Below are positions 12,051 to 23,773 of a DNA stretch of 64,000 nt, piece by piece. This stretch comes from Orobanche coerulescens (taxonomy: Eukaryota; Streptophyta; Magnoliopsida; Lamiales; Orobanchaceae). Numbering within the stretch: position 1 is the stretch's first letter; each line of letters starts with the position of its first letter. The stretch covers positions 19,960,358-20,024,357 of the forward strand of contig CM065814.1 in assembly GCA_033398695.1 (NCBI GenBank), given 5' to 3'. The notes below the pieces were generated by a model. It was not told where the DNA came from. It searched no databases and worked only from the letters and a program-made list of their open reading frames with translations. The translations under genes and the position numbers were made by a program.

Positions 12051-12449
12051 TGATTATATTGAGTTGGAATGTTAGAGGTCTAAATAAGCCTTTGAGACAA
12101 AATGAAGTAGTTATATTAATTAGAAGTAATAAGGTTGACATACCTGGTTTGTTGGAAACAAGGGCGAAAGAAACAAATGCAGCTAGAATATGGCATCAGT
12201 TTGGTAAACATATGAAGTTTGTTGATAACTACACTGAGGCATATAATGGTGGAATTTGGGTGGTTTGGGATCCTTCTAAGGTGCAGTTTCAGAAGGTCTC
12301 TAGTTCTGACCAAACTTTGCATGAGATGTTGAGTGATGTAGCTGGTAATATGCAGATTGCTATCACTTTTACCTACGGGCTGAATGAGGAGACTGGTAGA
12401 GAGGATTTATGGTCTGAATTGGGAAGAATTGCTATAGGTATGCAACAGC
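12050..12449 (+). pseudogene. LINE-L ORF2, segment 1: endonuclease N-terminus
   Basis: The frame reads ILSWNVRGLNKPLRQNE and GLLETRAKE, then GGIWVVWDP: the start of the AP-endonuclease-like domain that nicks target DNA for LINE integration. The normal ATG is absent and the codon at that position is GTG, overlapping the ORF1 stop. The frame is cut at 12449 by the LTR of Chromo-A and resumes at 36463 with PWVIMGDFNSVL, the expected continuation. The last bases, ACAGC (12445-12449), are the imperfect target duplication of Chromo-A (GTAGC at 36458-36462). Confidence 0.85.
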
Positions 12450-15054
12450 TGTAATATCCGACAATAATTTCTTATCTACTGTTATATTATTCGGATGATT
12501 TGAGTATCATTGTAATCATGTTACATTTAGTTTAATGTTTCTTGATGTCGGGATATATCAGAATAGATTTTATTATTAACTGTCATTCGCATTGTGGTTG
12601 ATTGCTTGACGTTGTGTAGATTGTTATATTTTTGGTCTAGGATTTCTGTGTTTAACGTACACTAAGGTTTAACTTAACGTACGCTAATGCATTGGCTTTA
12701 CGTACGTAATGTGTTACTGGTTACGTACGTAATGCTGAGAATCTTATCCGATCAAAACTTTCGGAATGTGGGGCCAGGCATGATCCGGATAATTGGCCCA
12801 TTGGAGACAGCCAAGTTGACGTACATTACGTACGTAATGCTGAGGCTATAACGTACGTAATGAGGTGGTTGTTTTGAGGCAGTAGCCTCTGGAGGCAGAT
12901 TACGTACGTAACAAATTATGTGTAGCGTACGTAAAGTGATTAACATACGTTAGCTTCATGCTATAACGTACGTAACAGATTGTGCACTTTATAAAAAGAT
13001 AGCTTGTGTCTTGCATTTGCACGTTCCAACTCTGATTTTCCTTTCAAGTTTCCATCCCTCTGCCTCCCCAGACCGATTCTGCACCCTTCCATCTTATCTT
13101 GGAGCTTGCACCTTTGATTGAATCATATTGTTTGGAAGATTGGAGTGTGTTCTTGATAGTCTTGGGGTTATTCTTCTTTTCTTGAAGTTAGTTATCTTAC
13201 TCTTGCTGATTCCATGCTTTTGATGATGTTAGTTATGGGTACTTCTTATTATGTTAGGTTAAACTGGTATAATCTAATGATTAGTGAACATTTGATCAAA
13301 CTTAAGTGAAAAACATGACAATCTTGTTAGTATCAATTCTCGAATGTTTGAAAGGTTGTAAGATAACTTAATTATGTTGTTTACATCTAGAACCTGTTAT
13401 TGAACATGATAATTGGAACTTATAAGATTAGGATTCTCTTGATGCTTAGAGATTTTAGAATCTAATCATGTCTTGAAGAAAAGGTTTAGTTAATTCTTGA
13501 GGAATGATAATGAACTATGTAAATACGCTCATGATTTGATACATTTATCCTGAGCTTGATAAGTTGATGAATTGGGCTGTCTAGAGCATTATGTAAGAAT
13601 GTTGGTGATATTTTCAAAATGTTTATTACTAGTTGTGGCAATACTAAACATATTGTAGTGGTTAATTGAAGTTGTTTAAGTAAACTTGCTCATAATGATA
13701 ACAAGAGTATTAGAAGGACATTTTTACCGGATAATCCGATTGTTAAAAATGAATTAGATGCATAGAGATACATCAATAGTCGATACAACGTTCTTTGGGA
13801 TAGGATAAATTATTTCGGATAGGTTTCGGGTGTCGTCCTATGGCTTGATATCAATATTGCCTAAATGTATTGTTGAATGAATTACGTTCCATTCAAGGTT
13901 GCTTTCGAGTGAGTACTTAGTCGAGGATACCGTCCATTCGATCATTTGGAGAAGGACTATCTTTCGTCTACGGAATCGAGGCAAGTTATCTTGTTTGGTT
14001 ATAATGATAATTGAATTCTTGTAAACGTTATACGTTTCGTGTATATGAAATGCTTATGAATCTGTGATTCGTATTGTGATATTATTCTTGAGGATATTTC
14101 CGTTTTCATTGTGGGATTGTACTCCCAAGTTCATCACCTTTGAATCGTTGATCTCATTGATTCTTATCGTCACTTCGGTGAGTTTTTTGATCCTTACTTG
14201 GATACATAATTTATTGAGTTCGGTGTAATGTTGTATCGTGACACATCTGGAATCATATTTGCGTGCCGATTGGTTAGTATGTAGGATTTTTAGCCAGGCA
14301 CATATGGTCATACGTTGATTTTTTCGTATTGGCTTGTGCACATGAGACGTAGTTCGTGAGGCTAATTAGGTACATTGTCACACATATATATTTTGGATTC
14401 CGTATACAGGGTGGACATGTGCACGGACACATTTTTTGATCGAGCGTACTGTGATTTCCATCTTGAGCCATGTTGATTGGTCGTTCATAGTCCATGTATG
14501 ATTGGATATGTTCGACGGTTTGTGACTGATTGATCATATGCCCGAGGGGTATGTTCAATAGTCGGGATGTTTCCTTGAGATCCAGTATATGTGAACTGTA
14601 TAATGTCTTGAGAATTATTATCATGTATATTTGACCCTATGGTTTTAGGCGAAATACTTGTGTTGTATTTTAGGTTGAGGCAAGGGCAAATCACGGGAAG
14701 AACACGGTGATGGCGAAGGGTTTGAAGGATACTAGTTCGGGGCCCCCAAAGTCTTTTGTTGTCCGGTTGTACTTAAATCATGTAATATTACTTATCAGTT
14801 TCATTTAAACTGTTGTCGATTGTATTATTATTTAAGTATATTCCATCTTCATATGGTCCATACTCGTATTTAGATCCTATGTATTTTAAGGCTAATAGCC
14901 GCACTATTTGTAAACTCCCGGTCGGAGTAAGGATTATTTTTTTGTGGTGCGGTATCACAAAGTATGTCATGATTTATCTATATTTTGGTATCGTCTGGTT
15001 GGTCCCAGTGTGGGCCCACGACACTGTGATAGCGGCCATTTAGGAGGTGTTACA
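12450..15054 (+). repeat. Chromo-A 5' LTR (2605 bp)
   Basis: It begins TGTAATATCC and ends GGAGGTGTTACA, followed by a primer-binding site. Its sequence recurs in pieces from 28899 to 36457 (the 3' LTR). It carries a palindrome array at 12652-12976 with a TATA box just downstream at about 12988 (TTTATAAAAAG). CpG sites in the palindromes are better kept here than in the 3' LTR. Confidence 0.85.
12652..12976 (+). promoter_or_regulatory. Palindrome array (about 11 units) and TATA box of the Chromo-A 5' LTR
   Basis: Units lie near 12652, 12674, 12698, 12720, 12819, 12829, 12847, 12899, 12922, 12941 and 12963, most being variants of TTACGTACGTAA. Typical spacing inside clusters is 19-24 bp. TTTATAAAAAG at 12988-12998 begins about 12 bp after the last unit. 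The 3' LTR holds the same array in decayed form, with CG often turned to TG or CA. Confidence 0.75.
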
Positions 15055-15059
15055 GAAGA

Positions 15060-15071
15060 TGGTATCAGAGC
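15060..15071 (+). promoter_or_regulatory. Chromo-A primer-binding site (initiator Met-tRNA)
   Basis: TGGTATCAGAGC is an exact match to the standard plant initiator-Met primer site. It begins six bases after the LTR end. Confidence 0.9.
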
Positions 15072-15497
15072 GTCGTTTCTTTTTAAGAGTCGTTATGAAG
15101 AGAACTAGTATCAAGAAACCTTCGCGAAATGTGTGACCTGTGCAAGTGGCTCACCCTACGAGCCAAATACGGTATGTCCTTTGTGAGCCATGATTTAATT
15201 ACTGGCATAATATTGCTGTCAGAATGGATCTTTTTATTGATCTTGATATTTCAAGGATCTGTGGTGGGATTTATCTAATCGATATTCCGAGAAAATTCTG
15301 GACGGATTATGTGATTGAATTTGTTTCGACTTGATGTCGATATGATATTTTGTTTGGCACTCGCGGTGCCGATAATTCATTATAAACTATTTTCTTAAAT
15401 ATGTAGTTTCATTGTTGCTATTAACGTAGTATGATTTTTGATCGGTCGTAAAGACGGTCATAAACTGTGCTTATCGTATTTGTTTGATTCTTTCAGT

Positions 15498-16640
15498 ATG
15501 GAAAGAAACATGAGAGGCCGGGGTAAGGGGGGTCGAGGCTGCGGAAGGGGCCGAATGCCGAGGCCACGGGCCAATACCTATTTGAATGTGGGACAAAGTT
15601 CAGCAAGCAGTGACTCGCCTTCTGAGAACCAGTCTCACCACGCTGAACGATATGAGCCTGCTGATATTGTATATTGGATAGAGCATTTCGAGAAGTTGTT
15701 CGAGATGGTTGATTGTCTAGTGGAGAATCGCGTTTCCGTGGCGGCTTACTACCTCAGTAAGAGCGCCCATACTTGGTGGCTTTCAGTGAGGCCCGCTGAT
15801 GGTGTATATACTTGGGAGGAATTCAAAAACCTCATGCTGGACCGTTATTATCCAGGACCCCTCCGTGAGGCCAAACTATCAGAATTGCTGAACCCGGACC
15901 CATCTGAAGACGCTGATGTACTATTTGTTGCCGAGAAATTTCAAGCACTTCTTCCTTTCGCCTCGTCGATTATCCGAACGGAGGCCGATAAGATCAAATA
16001 TTTTCTCAAGAGGCTTAAACCCCGAATGAGAATGCAGCTGTTGAATCACCACTGCACGACCCTGCCAGAATTAATTGAGAAAGCTCTTGAGTACGAGCTT
16101 ACGGTAAAGGAGATTTCCAAGAAGCAACCACAGTCCAATAACAAGAGGTCCATAAACCAGAACCAGACTAATAGTAACTGGGGGACGTTCAAGAAACCCC
16201 AATCTGTGCAGAATCCTTATGAGCGGCCTTCTGCGGTGTCAAAACTGGCAGGATCACATCCTCGAGTGGTCAACTCGTCGATTGTGTGTTATAATTGTAG
16301 AGATCAGGGGCACATCAGCTCCAAGTGACCGAAATCGGCCGTTGCATGCCATGCTTGTGGGATTGCGGGGCATCATGCTCGTTATTGCAGGGGTGGACCA
16401 GGGCGTACTCCACCAGCCTCTCATACTCTAGTTCAGTCTTCTCTTCAGGACCATGTGCCTCCGTCCGCTTCCTATCAGATTACCGGGGCGAACAAAGGGA
16501 TGAGCCGTGGAAATCAAGCTGGTACATCTGGTACCGGGACTGCGAAACCCAGAGTCTACGAGATGAAGAAGGCCGATGATCCCGAAGCCATCATGATTGT
16601 AGGTACTCTCGAGGTTCGCTCTCAGCCCGTATGTGTTTTT
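15498..16640 (+). pseudogene. Chromo-A gag and start of protease linker
   Basis: ATG 15498 opens a frame with a basic Gly/Arg-rich start (MERNMRGRGKGG), then the Ty3 capsid domain (YWIEHFEKLFEMVDC, AYYLSKSAHTWW, FKNLMLDRYYPG). The first knuckle reads CYNCRDQGHISSK and then TGA (16326-16328): the stop falls exactly on the fourth metal-binding Cys codon. The same frame then stays open with a second knuckle, CHACGIAGHHARYC, and the linker RVYEMKKADDPEA. It ends in a frameshift at a run of T near 16635-16642. The product would form the particle shell. An upstream in-frame ATG at 15438 is possible, but the Gly/Arg start at 15498 is the usual one. Confidence 0.85.
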
Positions 16641-17222
16641 TTGATACTGGTGCTTCACATTCCTTTATATCTGCTTCTTGTTTGAGTCATTTGCAATTAG
16701 ATCATGTTATTAATTGTGAGCCTTATATAATTGGTCTACCCGATGGTAGAAGAATTGTTGGGAATCGTGAAGTTCATAACTGTCCGATTCGTATGAACGG
16801 CCGTGAGTGGTTGTCAGATTTAATTGTGGTCGATTTACCTAAAGATGATGTAATCTTGGGTATCGATTGGATGGATAGTCATGATGCCATACTTAGCGTC
16901 CGCAAGCGGATGGTGACCGTCACTGCTGACGATGGCTTCGAGTGTATTTTTCAGGGTGATAATCCGAGTCGTTACGGGAGAATCATCAGTGGTATGAGAG
17001 CAGTGAAACTGCTTAATCAGGGATGTATTGGTTATTGGTGCTACATGACCAAGACAGTGGATCGATCAATTGAATTGGCCGATATTTCGGTAGTCCGAGA
17101 CTATGCAGATGTTTTTCCAGATGAATTACCAGGTTTACCTCCACACCGTGAGGTAGAATTTACCATTGAGTTAGAGCCAGGTACGTCCCCGCTTTCAAAA
17201 GCACCATATCGCATGGCCAACT
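16641..17222 (+). pseudogene. Chromo-A aspartic protease and RT N-terminal linker
   Basis: The active-site motif DTGASHSFI lies at about 16643, followed by GLPDGRRIVGNREV and VILGIDWMDSHDAIL, typical of Ty3 protease, which cuts the polyprotein. The PDELPGLPPHREVEF phrase then leads into RT. A lost base near 17220 shifts the frame just before the RT start (EMQELKNQL). Confidence 0.85.
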
Positions 17223-17225
17223 GAA

Positions 17226-18420
17226 ATGCAAGAGTTGAAGAATCAGCTTGAGGATTTGATCGAAAAGGGTTATGTTCAACCCAGTACATCCCTTTGGGGG
17301 GCACCAGTATTATTTGTACGGAAGAAAGACGGATCCTTACGTCTATGTATTGACTACCGTGAGCTGAACAGAGTAACAATCAAGAATAAATATATGTTGC
17401 CTCGTATTGATGATTTCTTGGATCAACTCCAAGGTGCTGCTGTGTTTTCTGAAATCGACTTGAGATCCGGATATCACCAGTTGAGGATTCAGGAGTCCGA
17501 TATCTCGAAGATAGCTTTTTGTACTCGCTATGGGCATTATGAGTTCATAGTATTGCCGTTTGGACTGACTAACGCACCAGCGGTACTCATGGAATTGATG
17601 AATCGAATTTTCATTAATTTTTTAGATCGTTTCGTGGTCTTGTTCATTAACGACATCTTGATTTACTCCCATAGCCGTAAAGAACACGAGTACCATCTCC
17701 GCCATGTTCTCGATGTGTTGAGATGAGAACAACTCTATGGAAATTTTCCAAATGCTAGTTCTGGATGGCTGAGGTTACTTTTCTTGGACATGTTATATCG
17801 GTTGAAGGGGTTAGTGTGGACCCACAAAAGACAGAGGCTATCCGGGATTGGTTACCTCTGAAGAATGTGAAGGAAATTTGTAGTTTCCTTGGTCTTGCAG
17901 GCTATTATAGACGATTTGTGGAAGGATTTTCCAAGATCGCTCAACCGCTGACTAATCTTTTGAGGAAGGACAAGAAGTATACTTGGTCAGAAGCTTGTCA
18001 ACGAAGCTTTCATGAACTCCAAAGCCGATTGATTTCGGCACCTGTTTTGGTCTTACCTCAAGGGATAGAAGGATTCGTGGTATATAGTGATGCGTCACGA
18101 GAGGGCCTTGGATGTGTATTAATGCAGAATGGGAAGGTGATTGCCTATGCATCGAGACAGTTGTGACCCTATGAAGTTAAATATCCTACCCATGACTTGG
18201 AGCTAGCAGCCGTGGTGTTTGCTTTGAAAATTTGGCGCCACTACTTGTATGGAGTCACCTGTTAGATTTTTACTGATTAAGAGTTTAAATTATATTTTTA
18301 CTCAGAAGGAGTTGAACATGAGACAGAGAAGGTGACTAGAGCTGATTAAGGACTATGACATTGAGATCCTATATCACCCAGGAAAGGCGAATCTGGTTGC
18401 CGATGCCCTGAGTCGCAATA
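17226..18420 (+). pseudogene. Chromo-A reverse transcriptase and RNase H
   Basis: RT motifs appear in order: [41 protein letters not shown] and [10 protein letters not shown]. The catalytic F/YxDD has become FIND: the first Asp codon reads AAC instead of GAC, so polymerase activity would be lost. A stop and shift follow at about 17726-17765. The connection and RNase H start ([33 protein letters not shown]) resume and end at TGA 18164-18166. Beyond this, [16 protein letters not shown] and ILYHPGKANLVADALSR are visible across further stops. Confidence 0.85.
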
Positions 18421-19702
18421 CAATACAAGAGCAAATGCTTGGCCATCTGATAGACCAAAGAGAATTGCATTTAGATCTTATGAGTCCGGAGATTGAAGTT
18501 TTGCTACAGCGTGTTCAGGGAAAACTTTGCACGCTTGAGATTTTGTCGTCCCTTGATGATGAAATCAGATCGAAGCAGATTACGGACCCATTCATATCTT
18601 GGGTTCGGAATGAAGTAACTCAGGGGAAGGCCCCTGGATTTGTGATATGCAAGGATGGAATGATACGTTTCAAGAATCGAGTATGTGTACCGGCAGATGA
18701 AGAATTGAGAAAATCTATTCTGAAAGAGGCTCATGCTACTCCTTATTCTATTCACCCGGGGTCTAGCAAGATGTTTAAGGATTTGAAGTAATGCTATTTA
18801 TGGGGCAATATGAAGCGATAAGTTGCAGAATTCATTTTGAGATGCTTGACCTGCCAGTAGGTTAAGATTGAGCACCAACGACCGGTAGGTATGCTGAAAC
18901 CACTCCCGATTCCCGAATAGAAATGGGAGGACATATGATGGATTTTATCACCAACTTACCGATGAGTCGCCGAGGAATGAATACCATTTGGGTGATTGCG
19001 GATCGTCTAACCAAATCAGCCCACTTCTTGGAGATTAAAGACACATGGGTCCCGAGAGGTTGGCTCAGCTGTTCATTAAAGAAATTGTAAGGTTACACAG
19101 TACTCCCAAGAGTATTATATCGAATCGTGACGGGCGGTTCGTATCGCACTTCTGGAAAGTAGTTCATCATGCGATGGGTACGCAGTTGAACTTTAGTACA
19201 ACATTTCATCCTCAGACCGATGGCCAGTCTGAGAGAACTATCCAAACCGTAGAAGATATGTTGAGGGTGTGTGCTCTTGATTGGAAGGACGACTGGGAAG
19301 CCCAATTGCCTTTGGTGGAATTCACCTACAATAATAGTTGCCATGCTTCGATTCAGATGGTACCTTATGAAACATTATATGGCTGTCGTTGTAGGTCCCC
19401 TTTATGTTGGGACGAATTGTCTGAATCTCTGGGTACGGAACCTGATATGTTGTTAGCAGCCCGTGAAAAGATTGCCCTGATTAGAAGTCGTTTGTTAATG
19501 GCTCAAAGCCGGCAGAAATCTTATGCAGACAACCGTCGATGACTGCTTGAGTTCGAGGTTGGTGACCATGTGCTAATGAAGGTTTCCCCTACTCGAGGTT
19601 TCCTTCATTTTGGGAAGAGAGGCAAGCTGAGTCCGAGATATATCAGGCCATTTGAGGTTTTGGAACGAGTAGGCGATCTGGCCTATCGTCTGGCGTTGCC
19701 AC
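18421..19702 (+). pseudogene. Chromo-A integrase, cut by Chromo-B
   Basis: The zinc-binding part (HPGSSKMF, RCLTCQ) has several stops between 18790 and 18900. The core domain runs from MDFITNLPMSRRGMNTIW through PKSIISNRDGRFVSHF to TDGQSERTIQTVEDML. The second catalytic Asp, expected in SDRD, is Asn (SNRD; AAT for GAT), so DNA joining would fail. The C-terminal GKLSPRYIRPFEVLERVGD leads to LAYRLALP at 19697. There Chromo-B interrupts the frame, with target duplication GCCAC at 19698-19702 and 28581-28585. The frame continues as the chromodomain at 28586. Confidence 0.85.
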
Positions 19703-19704
19703 TG

Positions 19705-19866
19705 TAACACCCCCAACTTATTCAGGGTATATTACAGCGCCGTTAGCCCCGCCATGGGACCCATAAGGCTATTTATACGCGGAACTAACACCCTCCAAGT
19801 TATTCAGGGTATATTACAGTGTCGTGAGCCCCGCTATGGGACCCACAAGGCTATTTATATGCGGAA
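19705..19866. repeat. 81-bp tandem duplication at the LTR tip
   Basis: Unit 1 (19705-19785) and unit 2 (19786-19866) both run TAACACCC..CCAA, TTATTCAGGGTATATTACAG, GGGACCCA, AAGGCTATTTAT, GCGGAACTA. The right LTR (26695 on) has one copy only. Confidence 0.85.
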
Positions 19867-20343
19867 CTATGAACTTTGACCGAGAAGGTCCAAGTACAAT
19901 GAAATGGAAGACAATAAAAATGGTATTCAAAACCATATCCAGTACATCCAAATACAATACATCACAAATCAATACCATGGCAACACAGGTCGGAACATCA
20001 AGGGAATCGAAAATAGTACTTGAGTATTCAAAAGCCATTCGAGTATAACAACACTGAATGGAGGAAATACAAAACATAACCAGAGACAAGACACAGCATA
20101 ACACTTTCCCATCACCTTCGTACCGACCCGGTACTTGCCTATCCTCTCTCTTGGATTCTGAAATACATGAAAGGTATTTCCCCCATAAAGGGGTTAGCCG
20201 CCGAATAGCTAGTACAAGTATATCGAATATAAAACACAATACTCCTCGACAATAAATTAAATGTAATCATCCTCTCATCAAATCAAGACTAGTAATCCAG
20301 AATAACTAAATCTCAAATCATCACATTTAATACATACATGATT

Positions 20344-20495
20344 AACCGCGGAACCGCACTAGAGGCTACGGAACCCTCAGAGGACCCGTCGGTCCGTCCC
20401 AGAGTGGTTAACCCAAAATAACCGCGCAACCGCACCAGATGCTATGGAACCCTCAGAGGACCCGTCGTCCCATCCTAGAGTGGATATATATTATC
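20344..20495. repeat. 76-bp tandem pair in the Chromo-B LTR
   Basis: Two units begin AACCGCG and contain AACCGCAC, GGAACCCTCAGAGGACCCGT and AGAGTGG. The right LTR has the same pair at about 27255-27400. Confidence 0.8.
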
Positions 20496-21098
20496 ATACA
20501 ATTCACATATCTTTCAAAGTCGAGAACGTACAATCATAAACATATACTTGCCTTTGAGACATCGAGAAATCGAAAAAAAAAAGAGTATAAGTTTGGTAGG
20601 TCCAATAACACACTTCCGGTACTTAAACGATTCGCAAGGAATAGGATAATAAACAATCCATACTCAAATCACACGAAGAAACTCCCGAAAACCACCTACG
20701 ATTCACGAAACTACAAGGGTAAACATCTAGATGTTGGAAAATCACCCAAACCCTCTCAAGTCCGAACAAGGCACAAAACAATCCATATAATCGCAAGGGA
20801 AACATGGGTACGGGGTAGATACATAATAATCTCAAATATCTCAAGATCCAAAATGGATAAATCAGACGAATCTAAGAAAATCCCCAAAAATTCCCAAAAC
20901 TAGGGTTTTAAGGATTTTACCTTGATTTGGAAGATGGAAATGGATCAAATGTTGTGTAATCTTTGTTATCCAACCAAATATGATGATTGTTGAAGAAGGA
21001 CCGCCTCAAATCGCCTAATCCCGAGCTCTCCCATCGCAAAGAGTGAAAAAGATGTGAAATGACAAGTGCAGGGGTTGACTGCCCTTATATACTGCGTT

Positions 21099-21600
21099 TG
21101 CTTAGCATGCGCTAAGCTTCAAGATTAGCATACGCTAACGGGGTCACCCGGTAGTCCAGTGGCTACTGACTTGCAACGTTAGCGCGCGCAATCAAGCCTT
21201 AGCATGCGCTAACTGGTGTCCTGCCAAAGTCCCAGTTCACTGCCCCAGTCTGCTAGCGTGCACTACTACTGGGCACTAGCGCGCGCTACACAACACTTAT
21301 AGCGTGCGCTAGCCGCTGCCTAGCGTACGGTACCTCATAGTCCATAAAGTATGAATACATCACTGCCTCTGCCGACCCAGCTCGTTAGCGTGCGCTACGG
21401 ACGATGTTAGCGCACGCTACTGAACAGGAATAGCGTGCGCTAGTGAACTCCTAGCATGTGCTAACTGCTAGTCCAGAGGGCACACTTAGCTACTGTCTCT
21501 GCCATACTCCGAACGCTAGCATGCGCTAAGGCTCAAATCTAGCATCCACTACTCAAGTAAATATAGCGTGCGTTAGCCTTGGCCTAGCGTTCGGTATCTC
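21099..21600. promoter_or_regulatory. Palindrome array (about 16 units) in the Chromo-B LTR
   Basis: Variants of TTAGCRTGCGCTAA start near 21099, 21124, 21178, 21196, 21252, 21275, 21300, 21316, 21384, 21406, 21429, 21450, 21514, 21538, 21562 and 21581. They form eight pairs with 16-25 bp steps. On the minus strand the array ends about 4 bp before the TATA box at 21081-21095. The right LTR carries the same array at about 27920-28420. Confidence 0.8.
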
Positions 21601-21796
21601 CCTGACCCAGAACACTGCCAAAAGGTCCAAACAACACGATCATGATCCAAACAAGGTACGAAACTCTAAATAAACATCGACAACATCTCAAAGTGCTTAC
21701 AGAGCGATAAAAGAGGAAGAACGGCAAGGTCAACCAATCAATAAAAAGTATGGGTATTACATTCTCCCCCTCTAAAAAAAAGTTTCATCCTGAAAC

Positions 21797-22033
21797 TTAA
21801 GAAATAAAAAGTCCGGAGTAATCCGATCGCATCTTCTCTTCTGTCTCCCAAGTCGCCTCCGCAACTCCATGTCTTGACCATTGCACTTTAACCAACGTGA
21901 TGGCTTTGTGCCGAAGTTTCTTCTCACGATGTTCAAGGATCTTCACCGGCCTCTCCGGAAAAGTAACATCCTCGACTACATCAATCTCACCATAGTCGAT
22001 AACATGACTAGGGTCCGGCGCGTACTTTCTCAA
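21797..22033 (-). pseudogene. Chromo-B chromodomain
   Basis: The frame contains RPVKILEHREKKLRHKAITL then VKVQWSRHGVAEATWETEE, the chromodomain found at the C-terminus of chromovirus integrases. In this family it is thought to steer integration to particular chromatin. A frameshift between 22033 and 22097 separates it from the integrase frame. The ATG at the start of this open stretch is not a real start. Confidence 0.85.
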
Positions 22034-22096
22034 CTAAGACACATGAAAAACTCTATGAACATGACTCAAAGTTGGAGGCAACGCCAAGCGATAAGC

Positions 22097-23290
22097 TTAA
22101 TCTCCAACCTTGTCCAAAATTTCAAATGGTCCGATATACCGCGGACTAAGTTTCCCCTTTTTCCCGAAGCAAAAAACTCCTCTGGTCGGAGATACCTTGA
22201 GTAGAACATGGTCTCCCACCTCGAATTCCAAAGGTCGACGACGAGTATCAGCATAAGATTTATGACGGCTCTGGGCAGTCAACAACCGGTCCCGGATAAT
22301 AGAAATCTTATCCTTAGTCTCCATCAACATATCCGGTTCCGTTCCGGCTAGCTCCGAAGCCTCGTCCCAACATAATGGCGATCTACACCACCTACCATAA
22401 AGTGCCTCGAACGGTGCCATTTTGGTCGACGCATGCCAACTATTATTGTAGGCAAACTCGATCAACGGCAAGTGAATCTCCCAATCATTACTCCAGTCCA
22501 GGGCACAAGCCCGCAACATATCCTCCAATGTCTGAATCATCCGCTCCATCTGACCGTTTGACTGGGGATGAGAAGACGTGCTCAATCGCAACTTAGTGCC
22601 CAAGGCCTGATGAACGGCCTGCCAAAAATGAGATACGAAACGACCATCTCGGTCGGAAACAATGGTCTTAGGGGCACCATGCAATCTCACGATCTCGGCT
22701 ATAAAAATTCGAGCCAATCTCTCTGATCCCCAAGTATCCTTAATACCTAGGAAGTGTGCAGACTTGGTCAATCGATCGACGATTACCCAAATCATATTCA
22801 TCCCGGCTCTAGTTCTCGGCATCCTAGTGATAAAATCTATAGAGATTTCTTCCCACTTCCAAATGGGAAGCGGCTTCAACAACCCCGCTGGTTGTTGATG
22901 TTCAATCCTGACTTGTTGACACATCAAGCACCATAGTACAAACTACGTGACATCTTTTTTCATATTATTCCACCAAAAATTTCGCTTCAAGTCTTTGTAC
23001 ATCTTACTCGTTCCGGGGTGGATTGAGTAAGGTGTAGCATGAGCTTTTCGGAGAATTCTCTGTCTCAACTCAAGGTCATTTGAAACACAAAAGACTGCCT
23101 TGAAATCTCAGAATACTATCTTCGTGGACCATAAAACCAGGGGCTTTTTCTTTAATTACATCTTCCTTTAGTAGAGAGATCATCGGGTCACTCCACTGTT
23201 TCCCTTTGATGTCGTCAACCAAGGACGAGGTAATTTCGAGAGTGCACAACTGTCTTTGCACTCTTTGAAGCCAAACTTCTATCCCTTGCT
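22097..23290 (-). pseudogene. Chromo-B integrase
   Basis: The upstream part (about 23261-23076) holds LCTLEITSSLVDDI and is broken. The zinc-binding part (about 23050-22928; SIHPGTSKMYKDL, LMCQQ) contains a stop. The core frame 22927-22097 is open: ISIDFITRMPRTRAGMN, PKTIVSDRDGRFVSHF and NGQMERMIQTLEDML keep all three catalytic acids. KLSPRYIGPFEILDKVGD is the Ty3 integrase C-terminal motif. Integrase joins the element DNA to the genome. It lies directly before the chromodomain. Confidence 0.85.
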
Positions 23291-23300
23291 CGATTAAATC

Positions 23301-23773
23301 TTAATGAATTTTCGTCTGAGATGTAAGAACTTCGAGAATCTGAAGCGATGCCGATTTTCGGCTCAAGGAGTCCGCGATGACATTAGCCTTTCCCGAATGG
23401 TAAAGAATTTCCAAATCGTAATCCTTGATCAATTCCAACCAACGTATCTGCCTCATATTCAGCTCCTTCTGACTGAAAATATACTTCAAACTCTTGTGAT
23501 CGGTATAAATCCGACACTGGGAGCCATACAAATAATGCCGCCAAATCTTAAGTTCGAAGACAAATGCGGCCAATTCCAAATCGTGAGTAGGATAGTTCAT
23601 CTCATACGTCTTCAACTGTCGTGACGCAAAAGCTATTGTCTTATCATGCTGCATAAGCACACGTCCAAGCCCTTGTACCGAAGCATCGCTATAAACTGCA
23701 AATCCTTCATTACCTTGTGGTAAAGCTAAAATCGGGCTGAAGTCAAACGTCTCTTCAGCTAATCAAATCTCTG
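23301..23773 (-). pseudogene. Chromo-B RNase H
   Basis: [53 protein letters not shown] and [17 protein letters not shown] are the RNase H motifs of Ty3 elements. It is frame-shifted relative to the RT frame that ends at 23774. Its substrate is the RNA strand of the RNA/DNA hybrid. Confidence 0.85.

Larger units (their letters stand above)
19703..21761 (-). repeat. Chromo-B left LTR (3' LTR of the minus-strand element)
   Basis: It begins TGTAACACCC and ends GGGTATTACA on the + strand. It is longer than the right LTR (2059 against 1886 bp), in part through an 81-bp duplication at its outer end. It holds a 76-bp tandem pair at 20344-20495 and a palindrome array at 21099-21600. A TATA box on the minus strand (GCAGTATATAAGGGC, 21081-21095) abuts the array. 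Confidence 0.9.
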
